Source: Fuerstiella sp. (GTDB taxonomy: Bacteria; Planctomycetota; Planctomycetia; Planctomycetales; Planctomycetaceae). Taken from it: DNA of 61,925 nucleotides. The notes under the pieces are model-generated. The model ran no database searches. It saw only the letters and a program-made list of their open reading frames with translations, and was not told the origin of the DNA. The stretch's first letter is position 1; the number at the start of each line of letters is the position of its first letter. This document shows positions 17,224 to 27,408 of this stretch, in pieces. The position numbers and the translations under genes were made by a program. Location: contig JAPYTO010000010.1 of assembly GCA_029941865.1 (NCBI GenBank), positions 1 to 61,925 of the forward strand. The letters are read 5' to 3'.

Positions 17224-18063
17224 GTGACGGACGACATTGTAAGTATCGGAGACTACAGGGTCGGCACCGGGCATCCGCTGCTGTTGATCGCCGGTCCGTG
17301 TGTGATGGAATCCGAGGCATTGGTCATGCAGGTGGCGGAGCGTCTGGCGGAACTTCGTGACAAACACAATCTGCAGCTCGTCTTCAAGTCCAGTTTTGAC
17401 AAGGCCAATCGCACCAGTGTCGACAGCTATCGTGGCCCGGGACTACACGACGGTTTGAAGTTGCTGGAAAAGGTGACGGACGCGACAGGCTTGCCCACGA
17501 CCACCGATATTCACGACGCTGCGCAGGCGGCCCCGTGTGCTGAAGTGTGCTCCATCCTGCAAATCCCTGCGTTTCTGGCTCGACAGACCGATCTTCTGGT
17601 GGCTGCCGCCGATGCGGCCGTGGCCAGAAATATCTGCGTGAATGTGAAGAAACCGCAGTTTGTTGCCCCCGAAGATACGGTTCACGCCGTAAGAAAATGC
17701 AAGGCTCGCGGTCTGCGCAGTGTGATGCTGACGGAACGCGGCACGACGTTTGGTTATGGTCGTCTGGTTAATGATTTTCGGTGTATTCCCATCATGAAGT
17801 CGTTTGGTGTGCCGGTTGTCTTTGACGCGACTCACAGCGTTCAGACGCCCGGTGGAGCCACGACCGGTGGGCAACGAGAAATGGTCGCACCGTTGGCTCG
17901 AGGGGCTGTGGCGGTGGGATGTGATGCGGTGTTTTTTGAGACCCACCCGGATCCGCACAACGCCAAAAGCGACGGGCCAAACATGGTTCCACTCACTCAG
18001 TTTGAAGGACTCGTTCAGCAACTTACCACACTTCGCGAGACCATTTTGTCGATCACAGCCTGA
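17224..18063 (+). CDS. kdsA: 3-deoxy-D-manno-octulosonate 8-phosphate synthase
   Basis: Condenses phosphoenolpyruvate and arabinose-5-phosphate to KDO-8-P for lipopolysaccharide inner core. Seen: 279 aa from GTG 17224, which has GGCGGAG upstream; a longer frame back to 17149 adds an unrelated stretch and is less likely. Motifs: [26 protein letters not shown], and [11 protein letters not shown]; Cys in the AGPC motif is normal. The conserved NVKKPQF stretch has Lys where some metal-dependent enzymes differ, so metal dependence is not judged. Presence supports a Gram-negative type outer membrane with KDO. Confidence 0.95.
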   Translation: MTDDIVSIGDYRVGTGHPLLLIAGPCVMESEALVMQVAERLAELRDKHNLQLVFKSSFDKANRTSVDSYRGPGLHDGLKLLEKVTDATGLPTTTDIHDAAQAAPCAEVCSILQIPAFLARQTDLLVAAADAAVARNICVNVKKPQFVAPEDTVHAVRKCKARGLRSVMLTERGTTFGYGRLVNDFRCIPIMKSFGVPVVFDATHSVQTPGGATTGGQREMVAPLARGAVAVGCDAVFFETHPDPHNAKSDGPNMVPLTQFEGLVQQLTTLRETILSITA

Positions 18064-18306
18064 GGCCGGCCCGCCGGCCGGTTCGAGCTACCGCTCGGAG
18101 TGCGAAATTTGCTCCCGTTGGTCACTCTGTCCGACTGGAGGGCAACATGTTTTCATCCGGACGAAGCCTGCACGAAAACATTGTGTGAAGCAGCAGCCGT
18201 TTATCCGTCCGCCATTGACTCTCAATCCAGATTTCGTATCCGCATGATTCTGCTCAGCAAAGCAACGACCTGTTTCGTTCGACATCATTCTCGCCTGCGG
18301 CGCAGC

Positions 18307-20031
18307 ATGCGTTCGTTGACCGTTGTCGTCCTGGCGATGATCGTCGTCGGGTGTAGCGGTGCAAAGAATCAGCCGGTCAGCGACGGTTCGGATACCAAAC
18401 AACGGGCGCAGGAAACAGAAGTCGAAAAGTGTCGCAAAAAGCTGTCGGCCGCGATTCGAAGATTTGAGCCGGAAAGCTTTTCGCTGCAGGCGAATCCCGA
18501 GAGGTCTGTCAATGGCCTGAATTCGTGGATCAAATCCTGTGGCGCTGAACAGATGCGTGAACTGAAGCTGGACGATTCCGCGCTGCAGATGCTGGATGCG
18601 GACGCTCAGCGTTTGGCCTCCGCGGGAATCTACACCGCCAGTGACGCGGCCTATATTCGAGACTGCTGGGTGTTACGGGAGCTGACGCGATCGATTGTTG
18701 TGCGATCCGCTGGTTCCGGAGATGGCGAAGTCGATCAGACAGCAGCACAGGTGGTTGCTGTTTTTGATTGGGTTGTCCGTAATATCAGCCTGCAGCCGTC
18801 GGACGAGCAACGGGTTTCACTGGGACTGTTTGACGTGATGTTGACGGGCCGCGGTACAGCCCAGGACAGAGCATGGGTTTTTGCCGAGGCGCTGCGGCAG
18901 CAGCAAATCGACGCAGTGGTCGTAACGACGGACAGCGAACCTGCGGAAGGTGGTCGGCTTGATTCTGCCGATTGGATCATGGCCGTGATATTGGATAACG
19001 GTGGTCTGCTATTCGATGTGATCTCCGGTCTGCCGGTTACCGATGGAGAATCGCTTGTTCTGCGGAATCCGAAACCTGCCACGTTATCGACGATGAAAAA
19101 TCATCAGCGATGGACGAATTCGTCAGTCCAACTGGTGGCACAGACAGCGGCCTTTGCTCCGCGAATGTTGCTGCTGCAGGAACAACTTGCCGCTGCTGAC
19201 ACGGCGATTCTGTACGAGGAACTGACAGGTGGTGTTTCCGAAATTCACCCGCTCGTAGATCGCATCGTCGCCGCCAGCAATGATCTTTGGTCCAGTGACG
19301 ACATTTCGGTCTGGGACTACCCGGAGCAGCGGACGATCGCGGCTCTGTCGCACTCGGAAGCGGAACAGCAGCAGTACTCACGACTCATGCGGCCATTTAA
19401 CGCCCCGTTCGAGCGGACCGAGTACACGGCAGAAAACACACAGGAATTGACAACGGTTCCTGAAGCGCTGCCGCCCGCAGAGCGGCGACGTATTGTGCAG
19501 GAACGCCTGACGAAGAATTTCGCACGGATGATGGAATCCAGTGAAGACATGTTTGGCAAGCCATCGAAGCGGCTGCTGAAAGGAAGGATTCAGCAGATCA
19601 TGGGCAGCGTCAACACCGACGTGATCCAGCAACTGCAGCATGTTCGCATCGCCAGTAAGCAGGAATCTTTGCGAGTACGGGTGCCCGATGAGGTTCAGAA
19701 AATGTACGGCTATCCTCCTGTGGTGGCGTACCCATTCCCCAAAGTGATCGTTGAGCTTAACCAGAGTTCGATGGGCGACGCCATGTACTGGACGGCCATG
19801 TGCCAGTTTGACCGCAGAGAGGTCGGGGCTGCGATTACGACTCTGGTGAACTACCGTCGGCAGTATCCGGACGGCCGCTGGAAATACCCTTCACTAATCA
19901 ATCAGGCGCTGGCGTTGCTGGTTCAGGAACGAAATGATGACGCCCGAAAGATTCTGGAGGAAGCTGACGTCGAAGAAAACCCGGAACGTATGCGAGTCAG
20001 GGCCATACTGGCAGCGATTCCCAGTCCCTGA
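18307..20031 (+). CDS. Lipoprotein with degenerate transglutaminase-like region
   Basis: Not assigned to a pathway. Seen: 574 aa from ATG 18307, giving a lipoprotein signal with lipobox VVGC at residue 16; an ATG at 18244 would give a longer N-terminus. Residues around 150-250 resemble a transglutaminase-like domain (AVFDWVVRNISL, then GRGTAQDRAWVFAEAL), but the position where a catalytic Cys would sit reads Ala, so it is probably inactive. The C-terminus has helical repeat-like content (QFDRREVGAAITTLVNYRR) that resembles TPR units. Likely anchored in a membrane facing the periplasm. Planctomycetes have related proteins; role unknown. Confidence 0.7.
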   Translation: MRSLTVVVLAMIVVGCSGAKNQPVSDGSDTKQRAQETEVEKCRKKLSAAIRRFEPESFSLQANPERSVNGLNSWIKSCGAEQMRELKLDDSALQMLDADAQRLASAGIYTASDAAYIRDCWVLRELTRSIVVRSAGSGDGEVDQTAAQVVAVFDWVVRNISLQPSDEQRVSLGLFDVMLTGRGTAQDRAWVFAEALRQQQIDAVVVTTDSEPAEGGRLDSADWIMAVILDNGGLLFDVISGLPVTDGESLVLRNPKPATLSTMKNHQRWTNSSVQLVAQTAAFAPRMLLLQEQLAAADTAILYEELTGGVSEIHPLVDRIVAASNDLWSSDDISVWDYPEQRTIAALSHSEAEQQQYSRLMRPFNAPFERTEYTAENTQELTTVPEALPPAERRRIVQERLTKNFARMMESSEDMFGKPSKRLLKGRIQQIMGSVNTDVIQQLQHVRIASKQESLRVRVPDEVQKMYGYPPVVAYPFPKVIVELNQSSMGDAMYWTAMCQFDRREVGAAITTLVNYRRQYPDGRWKYPSLINQALALLVQERNDDARKILEEADVEENPERMRVRAILAAIPSP

Positions 20032-20331
20032 CCTCACTCTGTCGCCGACTGCATGTCGGTCAGAAAAAACACCAGGCGACGCTGTTGACCGTCGCGTATG
20101 AGTCCGGAGCCCGCCAACACAGTGGCATTGGGATCTACACAAATCTACTCTCTCGTTTTTACGGGAAGGTCGGACGCGGTAGCCGCCGGTGAGAGTGAAT
20201 GTGTGGTTGAGGGTGACCGCGCCGGAACCTCCCCTCGCTGAGGCTCGACCCTCCTTGAAAAGGAGGGTGAAGTAACTGGTGTTGAGACGGATACACAAAG
20301 GCGGCCTGGGATTTCCGCCTGTGGCGTCAGC
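20032..20331. other. Gap between convergent genes with small hairpin
   Basis: 300 bases without a gene. The only structure I see is the hairpin at 20248-20268; no T-rich terminator is obvious on either strand. Confidence 0.5.
20248..20268. repeat. Perfect hairpin ACCCTCCTT/AAGGAGGGT
   Basis: A 9-bp perfect stem (20248-20256 with 20260-20268) closes a 3-nt loop. The strand-symmetric position between convergent genes is compatible with a bidirectional termination or REP-type element, although no T run follows. Confidence 0.6.
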
Positions 20332-21300
20332 TCACGGAGTCAGGATTTCCAGGAAGGTCACCTGTGCGGACGGAGTAAACTTCGCCTGCTGCAGGGACGC
20401 TGGCAACAGCAGAGTCTCCCCCCTGGCCAGTGTCAGCGGGCCCGATTCGGTCGTAAGTTCTGTGCGACCGTCCAGTACCATCACGATTCGAAAACGGTCA
20501 TCCAGTTCCAAATCAATAGTCTTCACGCTGTGGTGTCGACGGATGACAAAGTAGTCGCAGCGGACGAGCTCTTCACACTGATGATCGCCGGACGCCAATT
20601 CGACGGGAACCACCGGATTCACTGGTCCACGTTCGAAATCGATACAGGCCAGTGACTCTTCGACATGGATTTCCCGGGGCTTCCCGTCTGCACCGACGCG
20701 TCCCCAGTCGTGCAGTCGAAAAGTCAGATTGCTCTGTTGTTGAACCTCAGCAAGGACAATGCCTGGTCCGATCGCGTGCACGGTCTGCGCAGGCACATAG
20801 ATGCAATCGCCGGGAACCGCCGGGATCAGATGCAGCGTGTTCTCAACAGTCCCGTCCTGCAGGTGCCGTTGAAATTCATCACGCGTCACGCCCTGCTGCA
20901 GCCCTGCGCAGATTTGACTGTCGGGTTCGGCGCCGACAATGATCCATGCCTCGGTCTTACCCTTTTCGTCGGGATTCCAGGTCAGCGCTTGCCTGTCGTT
21001 CGGGTGAACCTGCAGCGATAGCCAGTCGTTAGCATCCAGAAACTTGATCAGTAACGGAAACTGACTCATGTCGGACTGGCGACCGAGTAATTCGCTGCGA
21101 TGTGAGGCAATCAGTTCCCGTAATGTTTTGCCGGCGAATGGTCCACCTGCCACGACACTTTGACCGCTGTCGTGGTCAGCAATTTCCCAGCTTTCAGCAT
21201 AGTCGTCCGCAGCGCCGACCGCCTTGTTAAGCAGACTTCCCAGTTTTGTGCCACCCCACCGAATCTGTTTCAGTAGTGGCGTAAACGATAGAGGCTCCAT
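20332..21300 (-). CDS. manA: Mannose-6-phosphate isomerase, class I
   Basis: Interconverts fructose-6-P and mannose-6-P with bound zinc. Seen: 322 aa, ATG start; cupin fold with WGGTKL near the start, the QVHPND zinc-ligand motif in the middle, the KTEAWIIVGAEP stretch with a metal-ligand Glu, and the YVPAQTVHAIGPG segment carrying the later His ligand. The length fits the short bacterial/Bacillus-type ManA. Located between convergent lipoprotein and co-oriented LarA-like genes; no mannose operon is evident here. Confidence 0.93.
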   Translation of the reverse strand: MEPLSFTPLLKQIRWGGTKLGSLLNKAVGAADDYAESWEIADHDSGQSVVAGGPFAGKTLRELIASHRSELLGRQSDMSQFPLLIKFLDANDWLSLQVHPNDRQALTWNPDEKGKTEAWIIVGAEPDSQICAGLQQGVTRDEFQRHLQDGTVENTLHLIPAVPGDCIYVPAQTVHAIGPGIVLAEVQQQSNLTFRLHDWGRVGADGKPREIHVEESLACIDFERGPVNPVVPVELASGDHQCEELVRCDYFVIRRHHSVKTIDLELDDRFRIVMVLDGRTELTTESGPLTLARGETLLLPASLQQAKFTPSAQVTFLEILTP

Positions 21301-21409
21301 CCTGGTTCCGCCTGAGATTGATCTAGAGCAGTTTACTTATTGTCGTGGACGATATTGGCTCGTGGGAGTAACGAAACTGCCATTGAAAATCGCTCTTCGC
21401 GGCCACAAG

Positions 21410-22678
21410 TCAGCGTGAAACGTTGTAATTCGGGTAGGCGGTACTGATTCCGTCTTCGAGTCGATGAAGATGCTCTCCGGCTTTTCGGACCAGCAGGATG
21501 CCTTCGTCTTCACGGTTGGCAAAAGATTCGACGTCTATCGTCGCAGGGTCACGGTACGCGAGGCTGATCCGCTCACAGACTTCGCGAGGAATCTGTGACG
21601 CGATGGTCACGGTGACTCGCGGTTTTTCGATTCCGTCAACGTAGTCGCCGCTGCCTCGCACATGCGTTGAATGTGCCAGCACGCCCCATGGATGATGCTT
21701 GAACTTATCCCACTGCTTCGTGAAGTAGTCCCGCACGTGATATCCCACGGCCTCGATGTCGGTACCATGAGTCACGGAGATATCCTTCATATGGGGAGCG
21801 TAAATGATCAACTCGCCACCGTCAGCGACCACGGGTTCCAGCTTGTACATACATTTTCCAGCCACCCACAGCTCGTCGTACATTTCCGGAGCACAGGACA
21901 GCACTTGTTTGTACGGTTTCTGAAACCGTTTGATGTGAACTCTACCGGACAATTCCGCAGCACCTTTCCATGCGTCTTCCGGAGTCCCGTGAAATAATCC
22001 ATACAGTGAAGCGTCGGGTGCAACCACAAACGCCAGACAACGCCGTTCAATCGGAACCAGTGTTGCCGCGCGGTCGACCACTCGGCGAACAGCGGTGTCC
22101 TGCACGCCGATAATGCCAACGTTGGTAATCAGCGCGCCCAGCCAGTGAAAGAAATTCAGCAGCTGAGGGCCGGAGACCCCGGGGAAGAAATATTTGTTGC
22201 CACCACTGAACCCAACGACTTCATGCGGAAAGACCGGGCCGACAACAAGGGCGATGTCGTAGTCAAGGACTCGTTTATTGATCTGAACGGGGACTTCCAG
22301 CGAAAGAACGCCGTCAGAAATATCCCGCGTGTCGGCTTCGCTCAGGGTGCCGATTGTGGCCAGGGCCTCGGGGTTGTCCCATTCGTGATTGAACAAACCG
22401 ACGTCGTCACAAGGATCGTCTTTGGCGATCCCCAGCATTTCCCGGATCTTTTCCTGGGGCATCGGTGGATGCGTGCCCAACGCCACCAGCACATCCAGTT
22501 GTGGGCAGATGGGACCAAGCAGCTTTCGCAGCGTAGGAAAAATCACCGGCAGCGGGGCCGTGCGAGTGCTGTCAGGCACGATCAACAGCACCCTCTTCCC
22601 CTCGTAGTCCTTGAGCGGCAGATGCTCATGGATCCAATGAACAATGCCGTCGGAGCTTAGTGTCGCGAGGTCTGTCAT
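21410..22678 (-). CDS. LarA-like nickel-pincer racemase family protein
   Basis: Homologue of lactate racemase LarA, which uses a nickel-pincer nucleotide to racemise or epimerise 2-hydroxyacids. Seen: 422 aa; DSTR near 36-39, ALGTHPP near 86-92, and GFSGGNKYFFPGVSGP, whose Lys is the expected covalent cofactor site, followed by LNFFHWLG containing the second catalytic His. These match the LarA pattern Asp..Arg, His, Lys, His. Known: LarA homologues act on several hydroxyacids, so lactate is not certain. No larB, larC or larE cofactor-synthesis genes are in the window, so they must be elsewhere if the enzyme is active. Lactate from the microcompartment would be an attractive substrate. Confidence 0.85.
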   Translation of the reverse strand: MTDLATLSSDGIVHWIHEHLPLKDYEGKRVLLIVPDSTRTAPLPVIFPTLRKLLGPICPQLDVLVALGTHPPMPQEKIREMLGIAKDDPCDDVGLFNHEWDNPEALATIGTLSEADTRDISDGVLSLEVPVQINKRVLDYDIALVVGPVFPHEVVGFSGGNKYFFPGVSGPQLLNFFHWLGALITNVGIIGVQDTAVRRVVDRAATLVPIERRCLAFVVAPDASLYGLFHGTPEDAWKGAAELSGRVHIKRFQKPYKQVLSCAPEMYDELWVAGKCMYKLEPVVADGGELIIYAPHMKDISVTHGTDIEAVGYHVRDYFTKQWDKFKHHPWGVLAHSTHVRGSGDYVDGIEKPRVTVTIASQIPREVCERISLAYRDPATIDVESFANREDEGILLVRKAGEHLHRLEDGISTAYPNYNVSR

Positions 22679-23130
22679 ACAGTACTTTGGGGGGAAACCC
22701 GGAGTAGGTGGTGGTCTTCGGCAACAGGGCTGTTATTGCCTCACAACGAGCCCCTATAAGCAACGCTGCGTGCCGATGTGTTCACCGGGGCAAAAACAAT
22801 TGCTTTCCCCACGTAAGAATACGTGGGGGACACTCGTCAGTGCGCATCACGCCGCAGTCTAACGAATGCAACGCGATACGTACATTCCTGTATTCTCATC
22901 CGCAATGGTGAGGCATTTGAGGTCAGATCATGAAAACTCTGTAGCTGTTCTGGTAAAGAATGCCCGGCATGCGTTAACCTTCCCGGTCCGCCAGATTCCG
23001 AGGCCAACTTGAGTCACCCTTCTTTCCCGGACTCTCCGAATTTTCCTGGTCCCGTCTTTGGTCCGTCGGTCTCTCATCAGCCTGTCAATTCACGGTTTCC
23101 CCGTGATCTTTCCATTTCCTCAAGGATTCC
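22679..23130. other. Divergent promoter region
   Basis: 452 bases between the divergent LarA-like and SNF2 genes. It contains the hairpin at 22807-22828 and no convincing gene; promoters for both flanking genes must lie here but I cannot place -35/-10 elements with confidence. Confidence 0.5.
22807..22828. repeat. Hairpin CCCCACGTA/TACGTGGGG
   Basis: A perfect 9-bp stem with a 4-nt AGAA loop, about 140 bp ahead of the LarA-like start and 300 bp ahead of the SNF2 start. Could be a dispersed palindrome or an operator. Confidence 0.6.
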
Positions 23131-26100
23131 ATGACTCTCGCGGAGCTTCTTCAAAACCGGTTTCGAGCTGATCTTAGACATCGTGGCGCTGCCTACATTG
23201 AAGCCGAACGTGTTTCACTCATACGTGTGACGGCAGAAAATGTGTTTGGTGTCGTCGTGGACGGTGTTGAGTACCAGACTCAACTGCGTTATCAGGAAAG
23301 CGATATCGCGCTGTTCTGCACGTGCGATCAATTCGCCAAAAGCAAGGCCTGCAAACATCTGTGGGCCACCGTATTGACGGCGGACCTGGAGGGCTACGTC
23401 AATCCTTCGATCCGCCCGGGACGTCTTGCGCCGTTTGTATCGCGGGACCTGACGGCGCCAATTCGTGTCGATGACCTCACGCCCGGCTATGATGCCGACG
23501 CTGATGGTCCATCGTCCCGAAGGGGTTCGAAGAGAGTCGCTGCCCCCACGCGGGAAGTGCGTCTGCGGCCCTGGGAGGCGAAACTCGCGGGACTGGAAGA
23601 AGAAATGTCCGTCTCGACCAAAAGCGGCAAGAAGTCGCAGGGGCAGGACCGTCAGATTTTTTATGAAATCGATCTCGAAGCCAGCAGAGAAGCAGAAACG
23701 CTGGTCCTGCAGGCGTCGCAGAGACAACGTCGTTCCAGCGGTCAATGGGGCAAAGTCAAGCCACTAAAGATCCGGCCCGGCGAGTTGAATGAGATTGAAC
23801 ACGAAGACGACCGGGTCTTTCTGTCGTATCTTGCCGGCGCCATTCCCGAGCGGAATAACTGGTCCACGCAGCAGGCGGAACTTCGCGCCGCCGCGCATCG
23901 ATTTCACGTACCCTACGAACTGGGCACGCTGATTCTTCCTGATATGTGCAGATCGGGGCGTCTCACAATTGGCGGTGTCGATGACAAAGGAAAGCAGACG
24001 CTGGAATGGGATGGAGATTCGCCGTGGGACCTGACGGTTCGTGTTAGACGAAATTCTGACGGCAGCGGCTGGCTTGTCACCGGACAGCTGATCCGAGACG
24101 ACGAAACAATGGAACTCTCAGAGACGCCACTGGTCGTTCCGGGGGGCTTTGTGGTCACGTCCGACTCGATCGCTCGACTTCGTGACTTCGGAGCGGCGGA
24201 ATGGATGAAAATGCTGGCCGGAGAAAAGAGTCTTACGATTCCAATGTCGGACCAGCATGACTTCGTGGACAAGCTGCTGGATATTCCGGCGTTGCCCCGT
24301 CTGGAACTTCCCAAAGAGCTGCAACTTGAAGAAGTCACCGCCACGCCGTCTCCATCGTTGAAAATCTTCACACCAGCCATGTCCCGCTGGCGCAACGACT
24401 CGCTGACCGCGGAAGTCATTTTCGACTACATGGGCACGCCAGTGGCAGGTCGGAACGCTCGCTGGGCCGTAGTCCAGCGGGAACACAATCGCTGCATCAT
24501 TCGAGACCGCACGTTTGAAACGCAATGCTGGGAACGGCTGCGGGAGCTGGGCTTTCGAAAGCGGCTGAACGGATCGCAGACGAATGCAGACGTGGAAATC
24601 CCACGACGTGACCTGGGACGGGCGGTTCGAGAACTGGTGGACAATGGCTGGGAAGTCTTTGCAGACGGCAACCGGGTGCGACAGGCCGGGTCGATGAAGT
24701 TCCGTGTGGAGTCAGACATCGACTGGTTTGGCGTGAATGCCGAGGTCGATTTTGAAGGCCGTTCGGTCGTGTTTCCTGAGCTGCTGAAGGCATTGGAACG
24801 TGGTGACACGACGGTTCGTCTGGACGATGGTTCGTTGGGGATTCTGCCCGAAGAATGGCTTGAGCAGATCGGGATTATTTCCGGCCTCGGAACGCTGGAT
24901 GAAGAATCGCTGCGTTTTTCGAATTCGCAGGCCGCACTTCTGGATGCGTTGCTGTCCTCTCAGGAAGACGTGGAATTTGATGCAAAATTCGAAGAAATGC
25001 GGGAACGATTCCGCAACTTCACCGGCATCGACAAGGTCGACGCGCCCGACGACTTCGTCGGAGAGCTACGTGATTATCAGCGCGATGGACTGTCGTGGAT
25101 GACCTTTCTTCGGGACTTCAATTTCGGTGGTTGTCTGGCTGATGACATGGGTCTGGGCAAGACAGTGCAGTTTATCGCCATGCTGATGGTGCACCAGGAA
25201 TTCATGAAAAAGAAGACGGCTCCGACACTGATCGTCGTGCCGCGATCATTGATCTTCAACTGGCATAACGAGTGCGGAAAATTCGGTCCTCGCCTGAACG
25301 TCCTGGACTACACCGGCATGGACCGCGCCAGTCTGCGCGACGATTTTTCCAAATACGACGTGATTCTGTCCACCTATGGAACGGTCCGCAGAGATATTGT
25401 TATTCTGAAGGACATTGAGTTTGAATATGTCGTGCTCGACGAAGCGCAGACGATCAAGAATCCGTCGTCTCAGATTGCCAGAGCATCTCGATTATTGAGA
25501 GCCAAGCATCGTCTGGCCCTGAGCGGTACGCCGATCGAAAACAACGCGGGCGACCTGTGGTCGATTTTCGAGTTTCTGAACCCCGGCATGCTGGGTCGCA
25601 GCACCGCTTTTCGAAGTCACGTCTCTGATCCGGAAAGCGTGGATTCGCGTCAACTGGTGTCACGCGGCCTGCGGCCGTTTATTCTTCGTCGCACAAAACA
25701 GCAGGTTGCGTCCGAATTGCCGGATCGTCTTGAAGAAACGATCTACTGTGACATGCAGGAAGATCAGCGGCGACTGTACGATGAGCTGCGACTGCACTAT
25801 CGCGATTCTTTGCTGGGTGTCGTGGAAAAGCAGGGTATTGCCAAAAGCAAAATGCACGTTCTGGAGGCACTGCTGCGACTGCGGCAGGCCGCCTGTCACC
25901 CCGCATTGCTGAATCGAGGCGACGAAGAAGAACCGTACGCCAAACTTGAATTCCTGATTCCACACCTGGATGAGCTGGTGTCCACGAACCACAAGTCGCT
26001 GGTGTTTTCTCAGTTCACCAGCATGCTGTCGATTGTACGACAGCATCTTGATGCTGCCGGAATTGAGTACGAATATCTGGACGGACAGACGCGCGACCGC

Positions 26101-26448
26101 CAGCGTCGTGTGACCAACTTCCAGGAAAACGACGATTGCCGCGTGTTCCTCATCAGTCTTAAAGCGGGTGGTCTCGGTTTGAACCTGACGGCGGCGGACT
26201 ATGTCTTCCTGCTCGACCCATGGTGGAATCCAGCCGTTGAAGCACAGGCCATCGACCGTGCTCATCGAGTTGGTCAGACGCGAAACGTCTTCGCCTATCG
26301 TATGATCTGCCGTGACACCGTGGAGGAGAAGATCGCTGAGTTGCAACAGAAGAAACGCGCACTTGCCGATGCGATTCTCGATGGCGGCGATCAGAAGAGC
26401 ATTCTGAAGGATCTGTCCGTGGAGGACCTGGAGTTGCTGTTGTCTTAG
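23131..26448 (+). CDS. SWIM zinc-finger SNF2-family DNA-dependent ATPase
   Basis: Swi2/Snf2 motor of the bacterial HepA/RapA-like broad family, acting on DNA or nucleoprotein. Seen: 1105 aa, ATG with AAGGA upstream. SWIM zinc finger with C63, C65, C74 and H76; a SNF2 N-terminal region in the middle; helicase motif I DDMGLGKT at 671, motif II DEAQ at 770, and motifs V-VI SLKAGGLGLNLT and DRAHRVGQT near the C-terminus. Known: SWIM-SNF2 proteins are common stand-alone bacterial genes of unclear role in transcription or repair. No restriction, phage-defence or repair gene neighbours it here, so no DISARM-like or other defence context is supported. Confidence 0.93.
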   Translation: MTLAELLQNRFRADLRHRGAAYIEAERVSLIRVTAENVFGVVVDGVEYQTQLRYQESDIALFCTCDQFAKSKACKHLWATVLTADLEGYVNPSIRPGRLAPFVSRDLTAPIRVDDLTPGYDADADGPSSRRGSKRVAAPTREVRLRPWEAKLAGLEEEMSVSTKSGKKSQGQDRQIFYEIDLEASREAETLVLQASQRQRRSSGQWGKVKPLKIRPGELNEIEHEDDRVFLSYLAGAIPERNNWSTQQAELRAAAHRFHVPYELGTLILPDMCRSGRLTIGGVDDKGKQTLEWDGDSPWDLTVRVRRNSDGSGWLVTGQLIRDDETMELSETPLVVPGGFVVTSDSIARLRDFGAAEWMKMLAGEKSLTIPMSDQHDFVDKLLDIPALPRLELPKELQLEEVTATPSPSLKIFTPAMSRWRNDSLTAEVIFDYMGTPVAGRNARWAVVQREHNRCIIRDRTFETQCWERLRELGFRKRLNGSQTNADVEIPRRDLGRAVRELVDNGWEVFADGNRVRQAGSMKFRVESDIDWFGVNAEVDFEGRSVVFPELLKALERGDTTVRLDDGSLGILPEEWLEQIGIISGLGTLDEESLRFSNSQAALLDALLSSQEDVEFDAKFEEMRERFRNFTGIDKVDAPDDFVGELRDYQRDGLSWMTFLRDFNFGGCLADDMGLGKTVQFIAMLMVHQEFMKKKTAPTLIVVPRSLIFNWHNECGKFGPRLNVLDYTGMDRASLRDDFSKYDVILSTYGTVRRDIVILKDIEFEYVVLDEAQTIKNPSSQIARASRLLRAKHRLALSGTPIENNAGDLWSIFEFLNPGMLGRSTAFRSHVSDPESVDSRQLVSRGLRPFILRRTKQQVASELPDRLEETIYCDMQEDQRRLYDELRLHYRDSLLGVVEKQGIAKSKMHVLEALLRLRQAACHPALLNRGDEEEPYAKLEFLIPHLDELVSTNHKSLVFSQFTSMLSIVRQHLDAAGIEYEYLDGQTRDRQRRVTNFQENDDCRVFLISLKAGGLGLNLTAADYVFLLDPWWNPAVEAQAIDRAHRVGQTRNVFAYRMICRDTVEEKIAELQQKKRALADAILDGGDQKSILKDLSVEDLELLLS

Positions 26449-26562
26449 AGCGGCAGGTGCGGACGGCCGCTGAAACGCATCGTTGGCGGCCACGAATCGA
26501 AGGAACACATTTTCATCCGCGCGAAACGGACGGTTGCTGTTCCAGAGGACTCTCAGGGGTCG

Positions 26563-27291
26563 ATGCCGATGATTCTTGCTATCCAGAACATTCCTCTGGA
26601 ACGACTGGCCGTCGCCTTAATCCCGGTGGGCGTCGTTCTACTGATTCTGAACGCGTGGTCGCTGAGCGTGCGCACGTCGCTGGCCGCAATCGGCAGGATG
26701 CTGTTGCAACTGATGTTGCTCGGTTATCTGCTGGGTTACATCTTTCAAACGGACACTTCCTGGGTCGTAATCGGTCTGCTGACGGTCATGCTGGTCGCGG
26801 CCAGCTGGATCTCACTCCGGGTCTCCTCAAGCGGACGACGCGAACTGCTTCCGTCCGTGCTGCTGTCTATTCTGCTGGGCGGCGGGTCGACGTTGTTGAT
26901 CATTACACAGGTCGTTCTTGGACTTGATCCGTGGTACGCACCGCGAATGATGGTTCCCCTGGCGGGAATGATCTTCGCAAACTGCATGAACGCCGTCAGT
27001 CTTGCGATCGAACGATTCCAGTCAGAGATCAGCCGCGGTGAACCGAGTGAGACCGCCCGACAAACGGCTCTCGAAGCCGCTCTGATTCCAATCACAAATT
27101 CCTTGTTTGCTGTGGGCCTCGTCTCAATCCCCGGCATGATGACCGGCCAGGTACTGGCCCAGGAAGACCCACTGACTGCAGCGCGGTATCAAATTATGGT
27201 GATGTGCATGATGTTCGGTTCGTCGGGTCTGTCGGTGTCGATCTGCCTGACGCTGATCGTACGCCGAGCCGGTGAGCACGCCGATAAATAG
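26563..27291 (+). CDS. FetB/YbbM (UPF0014) family ABC transporter permease
   Basis: Inner-membrane permease of a metal (iron-type) exporter family. Seen: 242 aa with about seven hydrophobic segments and the family signature PLAGMIFANCMNAVSLA, followed by ALIPITNSLFAVGLVSIPGMMTGQ and the YQIMVMCMM segment. The partner ATPase (FetA-like) normally lies next to it, but no ATPase gene is adjacent in this window. It starts 115 bp after the SNF2 gene on the same strand; the next gene downstream is convergent murB. Confidence 0.88.
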   Translation: MPMILAIQNIPLERLAVALIPVGVVLLILNAWSLSVRTSLAAIGRMLLQLMLLGYLLGYIFQTDTSWVVIGLLTVMLVAASWISLRVSSSGRRELLPSVLLSILLGGGSTLLIITQVVLGLDPWYAPRMMVPLAGMIFANCMNAVSLAIERFQSEISRGEPSETARQTALEAALIPITNSLFAVGLVSIPGMMTGQVLAQEDPLTAARYQIMVMCMMFGSSGLSVSICLTLIVRRAGEHADK

Positions 27292-27408
27292 CTGAACGCG
27301 TGCAAAGTCAGGACTGATCCGCACAGGTGACTCCTGCGGAATATCTGCCTGTCTGGTAGGGCTGACATCCGCAGTTGTCCCACGTTCATAGCACCTGTGC
27401 GCTCGGGA

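Noticed and set aside
22644..22911. Small plus-strand genes in the gap before the SNF2 gene
   Set aside because: Short frames with no ribosome-binding site and no homology, running through the hairpin at 22807.
23131..26448. SNF2 protein as part of an anti-phage defence system
   Set aside because: No methyltransferase, PLD, DUF1998 or other defence partner is adjacent; neighbours are a permease and a LarA-like gene.
25660..26508. 282-residue open frame antisense to the SNF2 gene
   Set aside because: Covers helicase motifs V-VI on the other strand and has no family resemblance; a coding shadow.
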